Below, in pieces: positions 53,391 to 62,167 of a stretch of 64,000 nt of DNA (the first letter of the stretch is position 1; every line of letters begins with the position of its first letter). Made by a program: the position numbers and the translations under genes. The stretch is from the NCBI RefSeq assembly GCF_000469135.2, contig NZ_CP048117.1, positions 1,959,501 to 2,023,500 on the forward strand. The letters are read 5' to 3'. The notes below the pieces were generated by a model. The model saw only the letters and a program-made list of their open reading frames with translations, was not told the DNA's origin and searched no databases. The DNA comes from Bacillus sp. SB49. GTDB taxonomy: Bacteria; Bacillota; Bacilli; Bacillales; Halobacillaceae.

Positions 53391-53906
53391 CTATCCTTGA
53401 AATAGAATGATTACGATAACAATGGAAGCCGCAATACCTACAAGATCTGCCAGAAGACCGACTTTCAAAGCGTCCCCCATCTTCCTGATTCCTACAGCTC
53501 CGAAGTAGACGGTAAGGATATAAAGAGTCGTATCCGTACTTCCCTGCATGACAGAAGCAAGGTAGCCGATAAAGGAATCCGGACCGTGCGTCCGAATCAA
53601 CTCTGTCGTCATGCTTAAGGCAGCGGTTCCGGATATCGGACGGATCAAAGCTAATGGTAATATTTCCTCCGGGGCTCCGATTGCGGAAAGGAGCGGTTCA
53701 AACAGGCTGCCGATCGCCCCCATTGCCCCTGATGCCTGGAAAATGGCTATGGAAACCATCATTCCCAACAAAAACGGAAGGAGGGAAATGGCAATGTGAA
53801 TCCCTTCCTTACTGCCTTCTACAAATACTTCGTAGGATGGAACTTTCTTTATCGTTGCTGTCACCAATACAATAAGAATGATTGCCGGAATCAGCCAGAT
53901 ACTCAT
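53391..53906 (-). CDS. spmB: SpmB, spore maturation protein B
   Basis: 171 residues, about five hydrophobic helices, nucleoside-recognition (Gate) domain type with GSKEGIHIAISLLPFLLGM and SALSMTTELIRTHGPDSFIG. Acts with SpmA in spore core dehydration and heat resistance; a transport role is suspected. It overlaps spmA by ATGA. Conserved dacB-spmA-spmB order. Confidence 0.94.
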   Translation of the reverse strand: MSIWLIPAIILIVLVTATIKKVPSYEVFVEGSKEGIHIAISLLPFLLGMMVSIAIFQASGAMGAIGSLFEPLLSAIGAPEEILPLALIRPISGTAALSMTTELIRTHGPDSFIGYLASVMQGSTDTTLYILTVYFGAVGIRKMGDALKVGLLADLVGIAASIVIVIILFQG

Positions 53907-54493
53907 AATCGGACCGATCTCTTCCTACGGTAATGGAAATACCGATCGATGACTAAAGCGGCGCAGGTGGATACAAGCGTCGCTAATATTGTAGCTCCTA
54001 TAATGGCAGTTGGATCAACGGAACCGTATTTCATCCGAATCGCGATCACTGTCGTCGGTACAAGTGTCAAAGAGGACGTGTTGATGGCAAGGAAAGTGAT
54101 CATCGATCTGCTGGCTTCATCGGAACCGGATAGTTCCTTCAATTCTTTCATCGCTTTCAGCCCCATCGGTGTTGCAGCATTACCCAGTCCGAACATGTTC
54201 GCTGTCATATTCGAGAGGATGTATCCGAATGCGGGATGACCGTCCGGAATGTCAGGAAATAACCGTCGTACTATCGGTCGGAACAGCTTCGAGAGCCCTG
54301 CCAACAGCCCGGCTGTCTCCGCTATCTTCATCAATCCAAGCCAAAAGACCAGCACACCGGTAAGGCTGAGCGTAATCATCACTGCTTCATCAAGCGTTGC
54401 GAAAATTGCCTGATTCACCTGATCCATCGTACCAGCAAAAGCAGCATAGATGATACCTGTAACGGCAAGCATGGCCCAGATTACGTTGACCAT
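53903..54493 (-). CDS. spmA: SpmA, spore maturation protein A
   Basis: 196 residues with about five helices, nucleoside-recognition domain: VLVFWLGLMKIAETAGL, NMTANMFGLGNAATPMGLKAM and RSMITFLAINTSSLTLVPTT. Needed with SpmB and DacB for normal spore core dehydration. It overlaps the end of dacB by 13 nt, so dacB-spmA-spmB are translated together. Confidence 0.95.
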   Translation of the reverse strand: MVNVIWAMLAVTGIIYAAFAGTMDQVNQAIFATLDEAVMITLSLTGVLVFWLGLMKIAETAGLLAGLSKLFRPIVRRLFPDIPDGHPAFGYILSNMTANMFGLGNAATPMGLKAMKELKELSGSDEASRSMITFLAINTSSLTLVPTTVIAIRMKYGSVDPTAIIGATILATLVSTCAALVIDRYFHYRRKRSVRL

Positions 54494-55575
54494 GGCGCCA
54501 CCCCCATCATACGGTCCATGAAACCTTTCAGCTCCTTGAAAAAGCCCTCCTTTGGCTTTTCCTTGTAAACAGGAATGTCTGCTACTGGTTCGTTTCCTAC
54601 TTTAAATGTTGTCACACCTGCCATATTAGACGATGCATCCTCATTCTGATATCGGTAAAAGACAGCTTTCACGTCTTCTTTTTCATTCAACGTCAGAGGA
54701 ACAACAAGATCACGGGGTATGTAAAAAGATGTCCCGCCAACTTCAACCGTCCCTTCTTTCTGAAGAGTGACAGATTCAAAGTTTTCAAATCCCCATTCAT
54801 ACATCCGTTCATGATCATTCCAGTCATCCGAGGCTTGAAGGGTGACAGCGATCAGCTGCATGCCGTCCTTTTCGGCACTGGAAACCAACGTCCGACCCGC
54901 CTTTTTTGTATATCCGGTCTTCCCTCCGTTTGTCGGGTCATAATACTGGGTTAACAACTTATTTTTATTCATCCACGCATAATCTCTGTTCTTCGACCGA
55001 TACATCTCACTACCTGTCACCTCTTTGAACGTTTCATTCTTCATGGCGTAAGACATTAAAAGAGCAAGATCATAGGCGGTGGAATAATGCGTCTCCCCAT
55101 CCAATCCATGGGGGTTCTCGAAGTGACTGTCATTCATACCCAACCACAGCGCCTTTTCGTTCATCATTTGCACAAAACCCTCAACACTGCCACCAACGTG
55201 TTCCGCAATAGCAACGGCAGAATCATTCCCCGAACGGAGCATAAGACCGTAAATAAGGTCCTTCAACGGGATTTTCTCTTTCTCTGTTAGATAGATGGAA
55301 GATCCTTCGGTATAAACAGCTCTTTTACTTACCGTAACTTTTTCTTCGATGTCTGCCGCTTCAATAGCAATAATCGCTGTTAAAATTTTTGTCGTACTTG
55401 CAATCAACGTCGGGTCGTATGCATTTTTTTCATAAAGGACACGTCCAGAATCAGCATCCATCAACACCGCACGCTCTGCGGATACGGAAATGTTCGCTTC
55501 TGCATGAACACTGCCTGCCTGATTCATGGATACTATTAAAAAAAGGATAATGAAGAACCATAAGCACCTCTTCAA
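54481..55575 (-). CDS. dacB: DacB, sporulation D-alanyl-D-alanine carboxypeptidase (PBP5*)
   Basis: 364 residues. Signal peptide (about 1-27), then a transpeptidase-fold domain with SxxK at S60-TT-K63, SGN at 115-117 and GGKTGYT later, plus a C-terminal beta domain and amphipathic tail. It trims cortex peptide side chains and so sets cortex cross-linking. I chose TTG 55575 because GGGAGG lies 8 nt upstream and the signal peptide begins right there; the frame is open 54 codons further, hydrophobic but without a site. A sigma-E-like promoter is at 55609-55637. Confidence 0.93.
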   Translation of the reverse strand: MKRCLWFFIILFLIVSMNQAGSVHAEANISVSAERAVLMDADSGRVLYEKNAYDPTLIASTTKILTAIIAIEAADIEEKVTVSKRAVYTEGSSIYLTEKEKIPLKDLIYGLMLRSGNDSAVAIAEHVGGSVEGFVQMMNEKALWLGMNDSHFENPHGLDGETHYSTAYDLALLMSYAMKNETFKEVTGSEMYRSKNRDYAWMNKNKLLTQYYDPTNGGKTGYTKKAGRTLVSSAEKDGMQLIAVTLQASDDWNDHERMYEWGFENFESVTLQKEGTVEVGGTSFYIPRDLVVPLTLNEKEDVKAVFYRYQNEDASSNMAGVTTFKVGNEPVADIPVYKEKPKEGFFKELKGFMDRMMGVAPWST

Positions 55576-55608
55576 AAAAAGTTCCTCCCATTCAACGTCG
55601 TTTGCTTC

Positions 55609-55637
55609 ACCATATGCGAAAAAGTACAAGCATATTC
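55609..55637 (-). promoter_or_regulatory. Possible sigma-E promoter of dacB-spmA-spmB
   Basis: On the minus strand GAATATG (complement of 55631-55637) and CATATGGT (complement of 55609-55616) are 14 nt apart, a fair match to sigma-E elements, 33 nt before the dacB start. The operon is sigma-E controlled in B. subtilis. Confidence 0.42.
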
Positions 55638-55670
55638 TTCTATGCAGTAGTAAGAGAGAAGGAAAACCAT

Positions 55671-55699
55671 AAAAAAAGACCACCCAAAATGGTGGTCGG
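55671..55699 (-). terminator. Rho-independent terminator downstream of scpB
   Basis: Minus-strand hairpin GACCACC...GGTGGTC (55678-55698) followed by seven T. It separates scpAB from dacB. Confidence 0.82.
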
Positions 55700-55702
55700 T
55701 AA

Positions 55703-56290
55703 TTAATCATCAAAGGGGTTCTCCGGAAATTCATCAAAAAAGAGGTCTCCGCTGCCTGCGGCTTCTCCGGGTTGCTTCAATTCAGCTAAAGGCGGAAGCT
55801 GTTCCATGGACGTCAATCCGAAATAAATCAGGAAATCCTTGGTTGTTCCAAAAAGGACAGGACGACCGATCGCATCTTTACGCCCCTTCTCCTCAATAAG
55901 GCCTCTATTGACGAGCGTTTGAATAGCCCTATCACTTTTCACACCGCGCAGGTCATCAATTTCGATTCTTGTAATCGGCTGCTCGTATGCGATGATAGCC
56001 AGGGTTTCCAGCGCAGCTTGGGAAAGCCTTGTTGAGCCTGGTGTATCCAACAGTTTCTTATAATAGGAGGCATGCTCCGGCTTGGTTGTCAAGTGCAAAG
56101 TCCCTTGGGAATCCATAATGGTAAGGCCCCTGTGTTTTCCATTATAATCTTTTTTCATTTCTTCCAATATCCCGTTGACCGTCTTCGTGTCCACTTCCAG
56201 CAGTACGGACAGTTTTTTCTTTGTCACACCTTCGTCTCCTGCTGCGAACAAAAGACCTTCGATAATTGCTTTTGTTTCTTCTAACTCCAT
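55703..56290 (-). CDS. scpB: ScpB, segregation and condensation protein B
   Basis: 195 residues. Two winged-helix domains (about 5-80 and 90-170: SQAALETLAIIAYEQPITRIEID, RGVKSDRAIQTLVNRGLIEEKGR) and an acidic flexible tail. With ScpA it bridges SMC dimers in chromosome condensation. It overlaps the scpA stop by 10 nt, so translation is coupled. Confidence 0.95.
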   Translation of the reverse strand: MELEETKAIIEGLLFAAGDEGVTKKKLSVLLEVDTKTVNGILEEMKKDYNGKHRGLTIMDSQGTLHLTTKPEHASYYKKLLDTPGSTRLSQAALETLAIIAYEQPITRIEIDDLRGVKSDRAIQTLVNRGLIEEKGRKDAIGRPVLFGTTKDFLIYFGLTSMEQLPPLAELKQPGEAAGSGDLFFDEFPENPFDD

Positions 56291-57039
56291 GGTGCATCCT
56301 CCATCTTAAACACAATCAGTTCTTCGAAATGTTGTTGCTGAACACAAACAATATCATTATTTTTCATCAATTCAAGAAGCGCGATAAAGGTAACGACAAT
56401 GTGCGGTCTGGTTCTCCTCTCGAACAATTGGTCAAAAGGGGTTCCTCCAGAATGCGTTTCGATCTTCGTCAGAATCTCATCCATCCGCATCTGAATGGGG
56501 ATTTCATCCCGCCTCACTTTTGCTTCCTGGGATGACGGTTGTTTACTCCTGTTCAAAAGACGCCCCATCGCCTGGATCATATCATAAATGGAAGCTTCCC
56601 CAGGCTTCACCGTTTCTACTTTCTCTTCCGAAAGATCCTCTGTACGGAGCGGAGGACGTGTATAAATACGGTTTGCATCCAATTCTTTGTCTTTCAGATC
56701 TTCAGCTGCCTGCTTATATTTTCGATATTCTATTAAACGTCTCATAAGATCCTCACGCGGATCTTCTTCCATCTCACTCTCTTCGAAATCATCGACAACA
56801 GCGGTGTTAGGCAGCAGCATTTGACTTTTAATCGCGAGAAGGGTGGCTGCCATCACCAAGTATTCACTCGCAAGATCAAGCTCCAACACCTGCATCGTGT
56901 GAATATAATGCATATACTGGTCTGTGATCTGCGACACTGGTATGTCATAAATATCAATTTCATAGCGGTTGATCAAATGCAGAAGGAGATCCAGTGGACC
57001 TTCGAATCCTTCCACTTTTACTTGATAGCTTTTCATCAT
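56281..57039 (-). CDS. scpA: ScpA, segregation and condensation protein A (kleisin)
   Basis: 252 residues. The kleisin subunit of SMC-ScpAB: N-terminal FEGPLDLLLHLINRYEIDIYDIPVSQITDQY (about 12-42) binds the SMC neck, and a C-terminal winged helix (about 180-250) binds the SMC head; a charged linker lies between. ATG ATG start with AAGGAAG; either Met may be used. It is divergent from ypuF and forms scpA-scpB. Confidence 0.95.
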   Translation of the reverse strand: MMKSYQVKVEGFEGPLDLLLHLINRYEIDIYDIPVSQITDQYMHYIHTMQVLELDLASEYLVMAATLLAIKSQMLLPNTAVVDDFEESEMEEDPREDLMRRLIEYRKYKQAAEDLKDKELDANRIYTRPPLRTEDLSEEKVETVKPGEASIYDMIQAMGRLLNRSKQPSSQEAKVRRDEIPIQMRMDEILTKIETHSGGTPFDQLFERRTRPHIVVTFIALLELMKNNDIVCVQQQHFEELIVFKMEDAPWS

Positions 57040-57120
57040 AGCATTCTTCCTTCACGTTTGTACTTCTTTCCTATCGTATCAAAAAAACCTCCGAATCAAC
57101 AGACGGAGACAGGGGGATAG

Positions 57121-57150
57121 TTGCATAACAGATCTCTGTTTCTATACAAT
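57121..57150 (+). promoter_or_regulatory. Predicted sigma-A promoter of ypuF with an inverted repeat in its spacer
   Basis: TTGCAT (57121-57126) and TACAAT (57145-57150) are 18 nt apart. The spacer holds AACAGA-TC-TCTGTT (57127-57140), a perfect 6-bp inverted repeat that could be an operator. Confidence 0.5.
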
Positions 57151-57176
57151 GGAATGGAGAATCGGAGGTTTCCACT

Positions 57177-57650
57177 ATGTATCCAACACCTTATGTAAAA
57201 TTTCTTGCTCATTTTCACGGTACCCGTGACTACTTCGAATGCCACGAAGTACTGGAAGAATATTGGAAAGAGGTCGACCCGAAAAACCGCTCTTCTATAT
57301 GGGTCCTCTTCATACAGACAGCTGTTTGTATGTATCATTATCGAAGAGACAATAAGAAAGGTGCAGACACCTTAATTAAAAGATGTATTCTTCGAGCAGA
57401 ATCCGGCCTTTCAGAGATAGAAGAATTAGGCGTGGATGCAGAATCCTACCTGGAGCATCTAAACAGAATCAAATCGGATCTGCAGGAAGATCTGCCCTAT
57501 CACAGCTGGAATATTCCATTGACGGATCTCTACTTAAGACAGGAAGTGCAGCAGATGTGCCTGGATTGGGGCGTCGCGTACGGATCGCCCAGTGACTTGG
57601 ATAATGCCCAACTCGTCTATAAACATAAGCTCCGCAACAAACAAGCCTAA
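57177..57650 (+). CDS. ypuF: YpuF, DUF309 family protein
   Basis: 157 residues, helical, with the DUF309 motif FHGTRDYFECHEVLEEYWKE (about 13-32) and a second conserved helix WVLFIQTAVCMYHYRRDN. The family contains a conserved HExxE-like stretch (HEVLEE) but no proven enzyme activity. The start has GGAGGT 7 nt upstream. It is divergent from scpA and convergent with ribT, as in B. subtilis. Confidence 0.87.
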   Translation: MYPTPYVKFLAHFHGTRDYFECHEVLEEYWKEVDPKNRSSIWVLFIQTAVCMYHYRRDNKKGADTLIKRCILRAESGLSEIEELGVDAESYLEHLNRIKSDLQEDLPYHSWNIPLTDLYLRQEVQQMCLDWGVAYGSPSDLDNAQLVYKHKLRNKQA

Positions 57651-57662
57651 GGAATCCAAACG

Positions 57663-57695
57663 GAAAGGAGGTGCCGTCAGCGGACACCTCCTTTC
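57663..57695. terminator. Bidirectional terminator between ypuF and ribT
   Basis: Hairpin GAAAGGAGGTG...CACCTCCTTTC with perfect 11-bp arms (57663-57673 and 57685-57695). It is convergent between ypuF and ribT and overlaps the last codon of ribT. T tracts are short on both sides. Confidence 0.65.
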
Positions 57696-58059
57696 AAATT
57701 TGGGAAGAAGCACTCTCTTCGTCACATTTATCTACAAAAGATTCCGTAGAAGCATCTGCACAAACACGCACCTGCTCTCCGTAATGTGCACGAACGCGCC
57801 GGATCATCTGCTTTCCAATACCCATATTTCGATGGGAAGGGTTGACAGATACGTGCTGTATGACAGCCTCATCGTTCTCCAGACGTACGCCGACAGCACC
57901 GAGAATGTCCTCTTCTTTCCACAAGAACAAATTCCAATCAGGATTAGAATCGTACTCTTTAATGATTTCCTGAAGAGTTTTCACATCGGATACTTCCGGC
58001 ATGAAAGAAAGTAAACCCATGGCAATCTTTTCAAATGATTTTTTATATCGAATTAGCAT
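57694..58059 (-). CDS. ribT: RibT-like GNAT acetyltransferase
   Basis: 121 residues. GNAT fold with LFLWKEEDILGAVGVRLEND, HVSVNPSHRNMGIGKQMIRRV (acetyl-CoA loop about 72-88). It begins MLIRYKKSFEKIAMGLLSFMP, as RibT of B. subtilis does, where it is the last gene of the ribDEAHT riboflavin operon. Here no riboflavin gene is next to it. Substrate unknown. GAGGGG precedes the ATG. Confidence 0.88.
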   Translation of the reverse strand: MLIRYKKSFEKIAMGLLSFMPEVSDVKTLQEIIKEYDSNPDWNLFLWKEEDILGAVGVRLENDEAVIQHVSVNPSHRNMGIGKQMIRRVRAHYGEQVRVCADASTESFVDKCDEESASSQI

Positions 58060-58132
58060 ATTAACCCCTCAATTATGAAAATAACTTCCAATTTTGCCGT
58101 AGAGGCACAAAAGGTCCTGGAACTACCGTACT

Positions 58133-58342
58133 TTATAACGGCTGAAATCCGTGTGTTACTTTCAAGCGATAGCCTAACTTTGCCCCCTGAATGATGGCGC
58201 CCCAGAAACAGGTGATTACCAGCATCCCTGACCAAAGAAGACAGATAACATAACAAATGCCCTTTATCCCGGTCCATTTTAAGAAGCAGGAAGCTTACAA
58301 GCTCATACTCTTGTAATAGGATATAGGATTCTCCATCGATAT
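58133..58342 (-). other. Possible out-of-frame continuation of the M50 peptidase gene
   Basis: Between the M50 stop and ribT the minus strand still looks coding, but in two different frames. From about 58346 to 58280 the neighbouring frame reads LNIDGESYILLQEYELVSFLLLK. From 58294 to 58133 the original M50 frame is open for 53 residues and encodes a clear hydrophobic helix (GICYVICLLWSGMLVITCFW) with a basic tail, without its own start codon. One extra base near the five-G run (58347-58351) and one fewer in the AAAA run (58277-58280) would join all three into one protein of about 218 residues. Confidence 0.5.
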
Positions 58343-58789
58343 TCAACCCCCATGCCTGCGGAAGCTGGACCACACATGGCAGCCGTCTGATTTTCTGCCA
58401 TTTACGGTAAAGGGGATCATATTCGCAACAGCAAGATAAAGGTTGAACCAGAACAGTAAGGACCAGAAAATATGTATACCAAGGAGCGGCCAGACGAGGC
58501 CGGCCGCCCCTATGTTGAAGAGAGGTCCACCGAAACTGATCCATCCCTGTTCCTGCCTTGTGAAGGAGGGTTCCCTTTCATTTATAGAGAATGCTCCTTG
58601 AAAAAAGAACAGACAAATGACCAGACGAAATTTCCTGCTGCGGACATCTATAATCCGATACCCCCGTCCTAATTGCAAGGTACTGCATTCGGAGCGAAAG
58701 GCTAAACCAAAAAAGACATGCCCCAATTCATGAATAAACAAACTTAATGGAGCGACAAGGAGAACCAACAGGAATACGGCAGTGATCAT
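58343..58789 (-). CDS. M50 family membrane metallopeptidase, possibly truncated
   Basis: 148 residues. HELGH zinc motif at 20-24 in the first membrane helix, helices about 55-68 and 90-125, and the third-ligand motif NMIPF...KSDG with P126 and D135. It resembles SpoIVFB/YydH-like site-2 proteases of the M50 family. The reading frame stops 12 residues after the motif, which may be complete or caused by a frameshift (see the downstream region). ATG 58789 has no clear ribosome box, starting 20 nt after the ppiB stop, so translation may be coupled. Substrate unknown. Confidence 0.75.
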   Translation of the reverse strand: MITAVFLLVLLVAPLSLFIHELGHVFFGLAFRSECSTLQLGRGYRIIDVRSRKFRLVICLFFFQGAFSINEREPSFTRQEQGWISFGGPLFNIGAAGLVWPLLGIHIFWSLLFWFNLYLAVANMIPFTVNGRKSDGCHVWSSFRRHGG

Positions 58790-58811
58790 CAATTCATATC
58801 AGGTTCTGCAA

Positions 58812-59246
58812 TTATTTCTCTTCGACTCTTACCTTCTGCATTACATCTCCGACGCGGACACGGTCGACGATGTCTACACCATCAATCACTTTACCAAAGA
58901 CTGTATGACGACCGTCCAGGTGAGGCTGCGAGGAATGACAAACGAAGAATTGGCTTCCTCCCGTATCTTTTCCAGCATGGGCCATTGAAAGAGATCCGCG
59001 TTCGTGTTTGTGTGGATTACCTTCTGTTTCACATTTGATCGTGTAGCCTGGGCCGCCTGTACCTGTCCCGTTCGGACATCCGCCCTGAATAACGAAGTCA
59101 GGAATAACACGGTGGAATGTCAAACCGTCATAAAACTCATCATTTGCAAGTTTTTCGAAGTTCGCTACCGTTCCTGGAGCCGCCTCTTCATATAGGTCAA
59201 TCACCATTTTTTCTCCATTTTCAAATTGAATTGTTGCTTTTTTCAT
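58812..59246 (-). CDS. ppiB: PpiB, cyclophilin-type peptidyl-prolyl cis-trans isomerase
   Basis: 144 residues. A cyclophilin fold with [25 protein letters not shown] (about 40-64, catalytic Arg), [22 protein letters not shown] and [13 protein letters not shown]. Cytoplasmic proline isomerase. AAAGGGG precedes the ATG. It follows lysA by 5 nt and lies between lysA and the M50 gene. Confidence 0.96.
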   Translation of the reverse strand: MKKATIQFENGEKMVIDLYEEAAPGTVANFEKLANDEFYDGLTFHRVIPDFVIQGGCPNGTGTGGPGYTIKCETEGNPHKHERGSLSMAHAGKDTGGSQFFVCHSSQPHLDGRHTVFGKVIDGVDIVDRVRVGDVMQKVRVEEK

Positions 59247-59251
59247 TTTCT

Positions 59252-60556
59252 CTACCCCTTTCCATTTTCGTAAGACAAATCAAGCCGTGTCATCTCTTGG
59301 TATGTTTCTCTCCGCACGACCAGCTGATGCTTTCCGTCTTCGACAAACACGACAGCCGCCTTTTGAAAGCGGTTGTAATTGTTTGCCATAGCATAACCAT
59401 ACGCTCCTGTGCTGAAAACTGCAAGCCTATCCCCATGCTCAACTTCCGGCAACGCCACATCCCATATTAGCATATCTCCAGACTCACAGCACTTCCCAGC
59501 AATTGAATATTCTTTGACAGGGTCTTCTGTCATGCGTTCTGCCAAAGCAGCTTCGTATTTCGCCTGATAGAGAGCAGGACGGATATTGTCCGTCATTCCA
59601 CCATCTACCGAGACATACGTCCGTACTCCAGGGACTTCTTTAAGAGAGCCGAGCGTATATATAGTCGTCCCTGCTTCTCCAACAATCGCGCGACCAGGTT
59701 CGATCCAGATTTCCGGCATAGGATATTGGTACTGCTTCGATAAATGTTTGACTTCCTTGATCAAAGAATGGGCATATTGATCCAAATCCAGCGGACGGTC
59801 CTCCTTCGTGTACTGAATCCCAAAGCCTCCGCCTAAATTAAGGACACTCGCTTCGTAACCGTGCTTCTCTCTCCATTCTTCCAATGTTTCAAAAAGCTTC
59901 CTTGTTGCCATTTCAAAACCATTCGTTTCAAATATTTGAGAACCGATATGACAATGCAGACCGATGACATGTATCTTCCGGTGATCCTTCAGCTTTTCGA
60001 AGGCAAGTTCTGCCTGCCCGCTGCCAAGATCGAAACCGAACTTCGAATCTTCCTGCCCGGTCAATATGTAATCATGCGTATGAGCTTCAATACCCGGCGT
60101 CACGCGAAGAAGTACGTCAATTTCCGTATTCTTCTCTGTCAATATCGCATCAAGAAGCTCCATTTCATAGAAATTGTCCACTACGATGCAGCCGATGCCG
60201 TAATCAACAGCCATCTCCAACTCCCTTATGCTTTTGTTGTTCCCATGCATATGGATTTTCCCCACAGGGAACCCGGCTTCAAGCGCCGTATGAAGTTCTC
60301 CTTCAGAAACGACGTCCAGGCTCAACCCTTCCTGTCCTGCCACCTGCAGCATCGCCACACTGGAAAAAGCTTTGCTTGCATAGGCCACTTGAGCCGGTAC
60401 ATCATACTCACGAAACGTTTCTACAAATGCTCGTGCATTCGATCTGATTTTCCCTACGTCATAAACGTACAGAGGTGTTCCGTATTGATCTGCCAACTCT
60501 TTGACCGACACGCCGCCGATCATGAGATGTCCTCTATTATTCACTTCGTGATTCAT
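59252..60556 (-). CDS. lysA: LysA, diaminopimelate decarboxylase
   Basis: 434 residues. PLP enzyme converting meso-diaminopimelate to L-lysine. The PLP lysine is K62 in AYASKAFSS, followed by [45 protein letters not shown] and the [11 protein letters not shown] motif. Start follows GGCGGG. It sits between ppiB and the spoVA genes, as in B. subtilis. Confidence 0.97.
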   Translation of the reverse strand: MNHEVNNRGHLMIGGVSVKELADQYGTPLYVYDVGKIRSNARAFVETFREYDVPAQVAYASKAFSSVAMLQVAGQEGLSLDVVSEGELHTALEAGFPVGKIHMHGNNKSIRELEMAVDYGIGCIVVDNFYEMELLDAILTEKNTEIDVLLRVTPGIEAHTHDYILTGQEDSKFGFDLGSGQAELAFEKLKDHRKIHVIGLHCHIGSQIFETNGFEMATRKLFETLEEWREKHGYEASVLNLGGGFGIQYTKEDRPLDLDQYAHSLIKEVKHLSKQYQYPMPEIWIEPGRAIVGEAGTTIYTLGSLKEVPGVRTYVSVDGGMTDNIRPALYQAKYEAALAERMTEDPVKEYSIAGKCCESGDMLIWDVALPEVEHGDRLAVFSTGAYGYAMANNYNRFQKAAVVFVEDGKHQLVVRRETYQEMTRLDLSYENGKG

Positions 60557-60594
60557 CGTATCCCGCCTTTATGTCCGATACCGGATGTGTTTGT

Positions 60595-60631
60595 TAAAAA
60601 TAAAATGTCCTTTGACATCAAAGGACATTTT
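60595..60631 (-). terminator. Rho-independent terminator of the spoVA operon
   Basis: Minus-strand hairpin AAAATGTCCTTTGA/TCAAAGGACATTTT (60602-60631) then ATTTTT. It lies between spoVAF and lysA. Confidence 0.85.
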
Positions 60632-60677
60632 CAGATTTATTTTAATTTATCACATTGCTAAAGAACCGGCAATACGA

Positions 60678-62144
60678 TTATTTTTGTCGCTGGTTGTTTT
60701 GCGGGTGAACGACGCTCGGACGTACTTTGAGAGTCGGCATGCTCATACGGAAAACAATCTGCATGGCGGCTTTTAAGTTGAAAGGAAGAAACGGCCATAG
60801 GTACGGCGTGTTCAGCGATTTCGTATGGGCCAGCAATAGGATATAGGCCATAAAACCAATCAATAATCCTTTTATTCCGAAGACGGAAACAAGTATGACC
60901 AGCGTGATCCTCGCCATTTTATTCGCAACCGACAACTCATAACTCGGTGTCGCATACGAGCCAATAGCGGCGACCGCAACGTACAAGATAACCTCCGGCA
61001 CGAACATCCCAACGTCGATCGCTATCTGTCCAATCAATACGGCAGCGATCAGCCCCATGGCCGTCGATAACGGGGTCGGAGTATGAATAGCCGCAATCCT
61101 CAGCATCTCCAAACCTAAGTCGGCGAGTAAAATTTGAAAAATGATTGGAATGGCGCTTTCTTCATTCGGCCCTATGAATGATAAAGGCTCTGGTAATAAA
61201 TCAGGCTGCATAACGAACAGCATCCATAATGGAAGTAAAAAAACGGAAGAGAAAATACCGAAGAACCTTACCCATCGCACAAATGTACCAACAGCGGGTG
61301 ATTGTCTAAATTCCTCTGCATGCTGGACATGGTGAAAGTAAGTCGTCGGCGTGATAATCATACTCGGGGATGTGTCGACCATGATCAATACATGCCCTTC
61401 AAACAAATGAGCAGAAGCGACATCCGGACGCTCGGTATAACGCACAAGAGGAAACGGGTTCCTTCCCTGATTAACCAGGTATTCTTCCAATGTCTTGTCC
61501 GCCATTGTCAGCCCGTCGATATCAATATTTTGAATTTCTTTCTTTATCAATTGAACGAGACCCGGGTCGGCTACATCTTGTAAATAAGAGAGGCAGATAT
61601 CCGTTTTGCTTCGTTCTCCGACCTGCATGATTTCATGACGGAGCCGCTCATCCCGGATTCTCCTTCTCGTCAGTGCTGTATTTTCTATGATATTTTCTGT
61701 GTATCCGTCACGAGAACCGCGTATGACTTTCTCCGTATCCGGCTCTTCCGGTGTCCGTCCAGGATAAGAACGAACATCCACAATAAACGCTTTCGGCTCT
61801 CCTTCGATAAAAATGACGATCAGACCGGATAAAAGCTGCGTAATACACTTTTCCATATCATCGGCTTCTTCCACCTGCTGGTGTGGAATATCGCTTTTAA
61901 TCCTTTCAAAAATGGACATTTTCTTGTCTGCTGTCTCATTTATTTCAAACAACTGCCGCATCAATTCCACGATAATTGGTGTTTCACACAAACCTGTCAC
62001 GTAATAGATATTTACTTCATGATCGAAAACGTGAAGGGTGCGGAACCCGATATCAAAGGACTGCTCCACCCCGACACGCTCATTCATAATCCTGCGATTC
62101 TGCTCCAGCTTCATGACAATCGGCGTCTTTTGTTGTTCAGGCAT
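60678..62144 (-). CDS. spoVAF: SpoVAF, GerA-family spore germination protein
   Basis: 488 residues. An N-terminal soluble domain (about 1-280) and about five helices in the C-terminal half (for example 285-310, 340-365, 385-420), the layout of GerAA-type receptor subunits. SpoVAF resembles germinant-receptor A subunits and is thought to help in germination. ATG 62144 lies 8 nt after AAGGAG; the GTG one codon earlier is possible. It follows spoVAE directly, with no spoVAEa between. Confidence 0.93.
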   Translation of the reverse strand: MPEQQKTPIVMKLEQNRRIMNERVGVEQSFDIGFRTLHVFDHEVNIYYVTGLCETPIIVELMRQLFEINETADKKMSIFERIKSDIPHQQVEEADDMEKCITQLLSGLIVIFIEGEPKAFIVDVRSYPGRTPEEPDTEKVIRGSRDGYTENIIENTALTRRRIRDERLRHEIMQVGERSKTDICLSYLQDVADPGLVQLIKKEIQNIDIDGLTMADKTLEEYLVNQGRNPFPLVRYTERPDVASAHLFEGHVLIMVDTSPSMIITPTTYFHHVQHAEEFRQSPAVGTFVRWVRFFGIFSSVFLLPLWMLFVMQPDLLPEPLSFIGPNEESAIPIIFQILLADLGLEMLRIAAIHTPTPLSTAMGLIAAVLIGQIAIDVGMFVPEVILYVAVAAIGSYATPSYELSVANKMARITLVILVSVFGIKGLLIGFMAYILLLAHTKSLNTPYLWPFLPFNLKAAMQIVFRMSMPTLKVRPSVVHPQNNQRQK

Positions 62145-62167
62145 CACTTCATCTCCTTGCTATAGCA

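Noticed and set aside
58053-58544. 163-codon minus-strand frame overlapping the M50 gene and ribT
   Set aside because: Its N-terminal part overlaps the M50 zinc-motif frame and its C-terminal part (RTFCASTAKLEVIFIIEG) does not look like a protein. Only a short middle part looks real; treated as part of the frameshift question instead of a gene.
59861-60661. 266-codon plus-strand open frame
   Set aside because: Antisense to lysA, rich in Cys, His and Arg with no recognisable domain; a shadow of a highly conserved gene.
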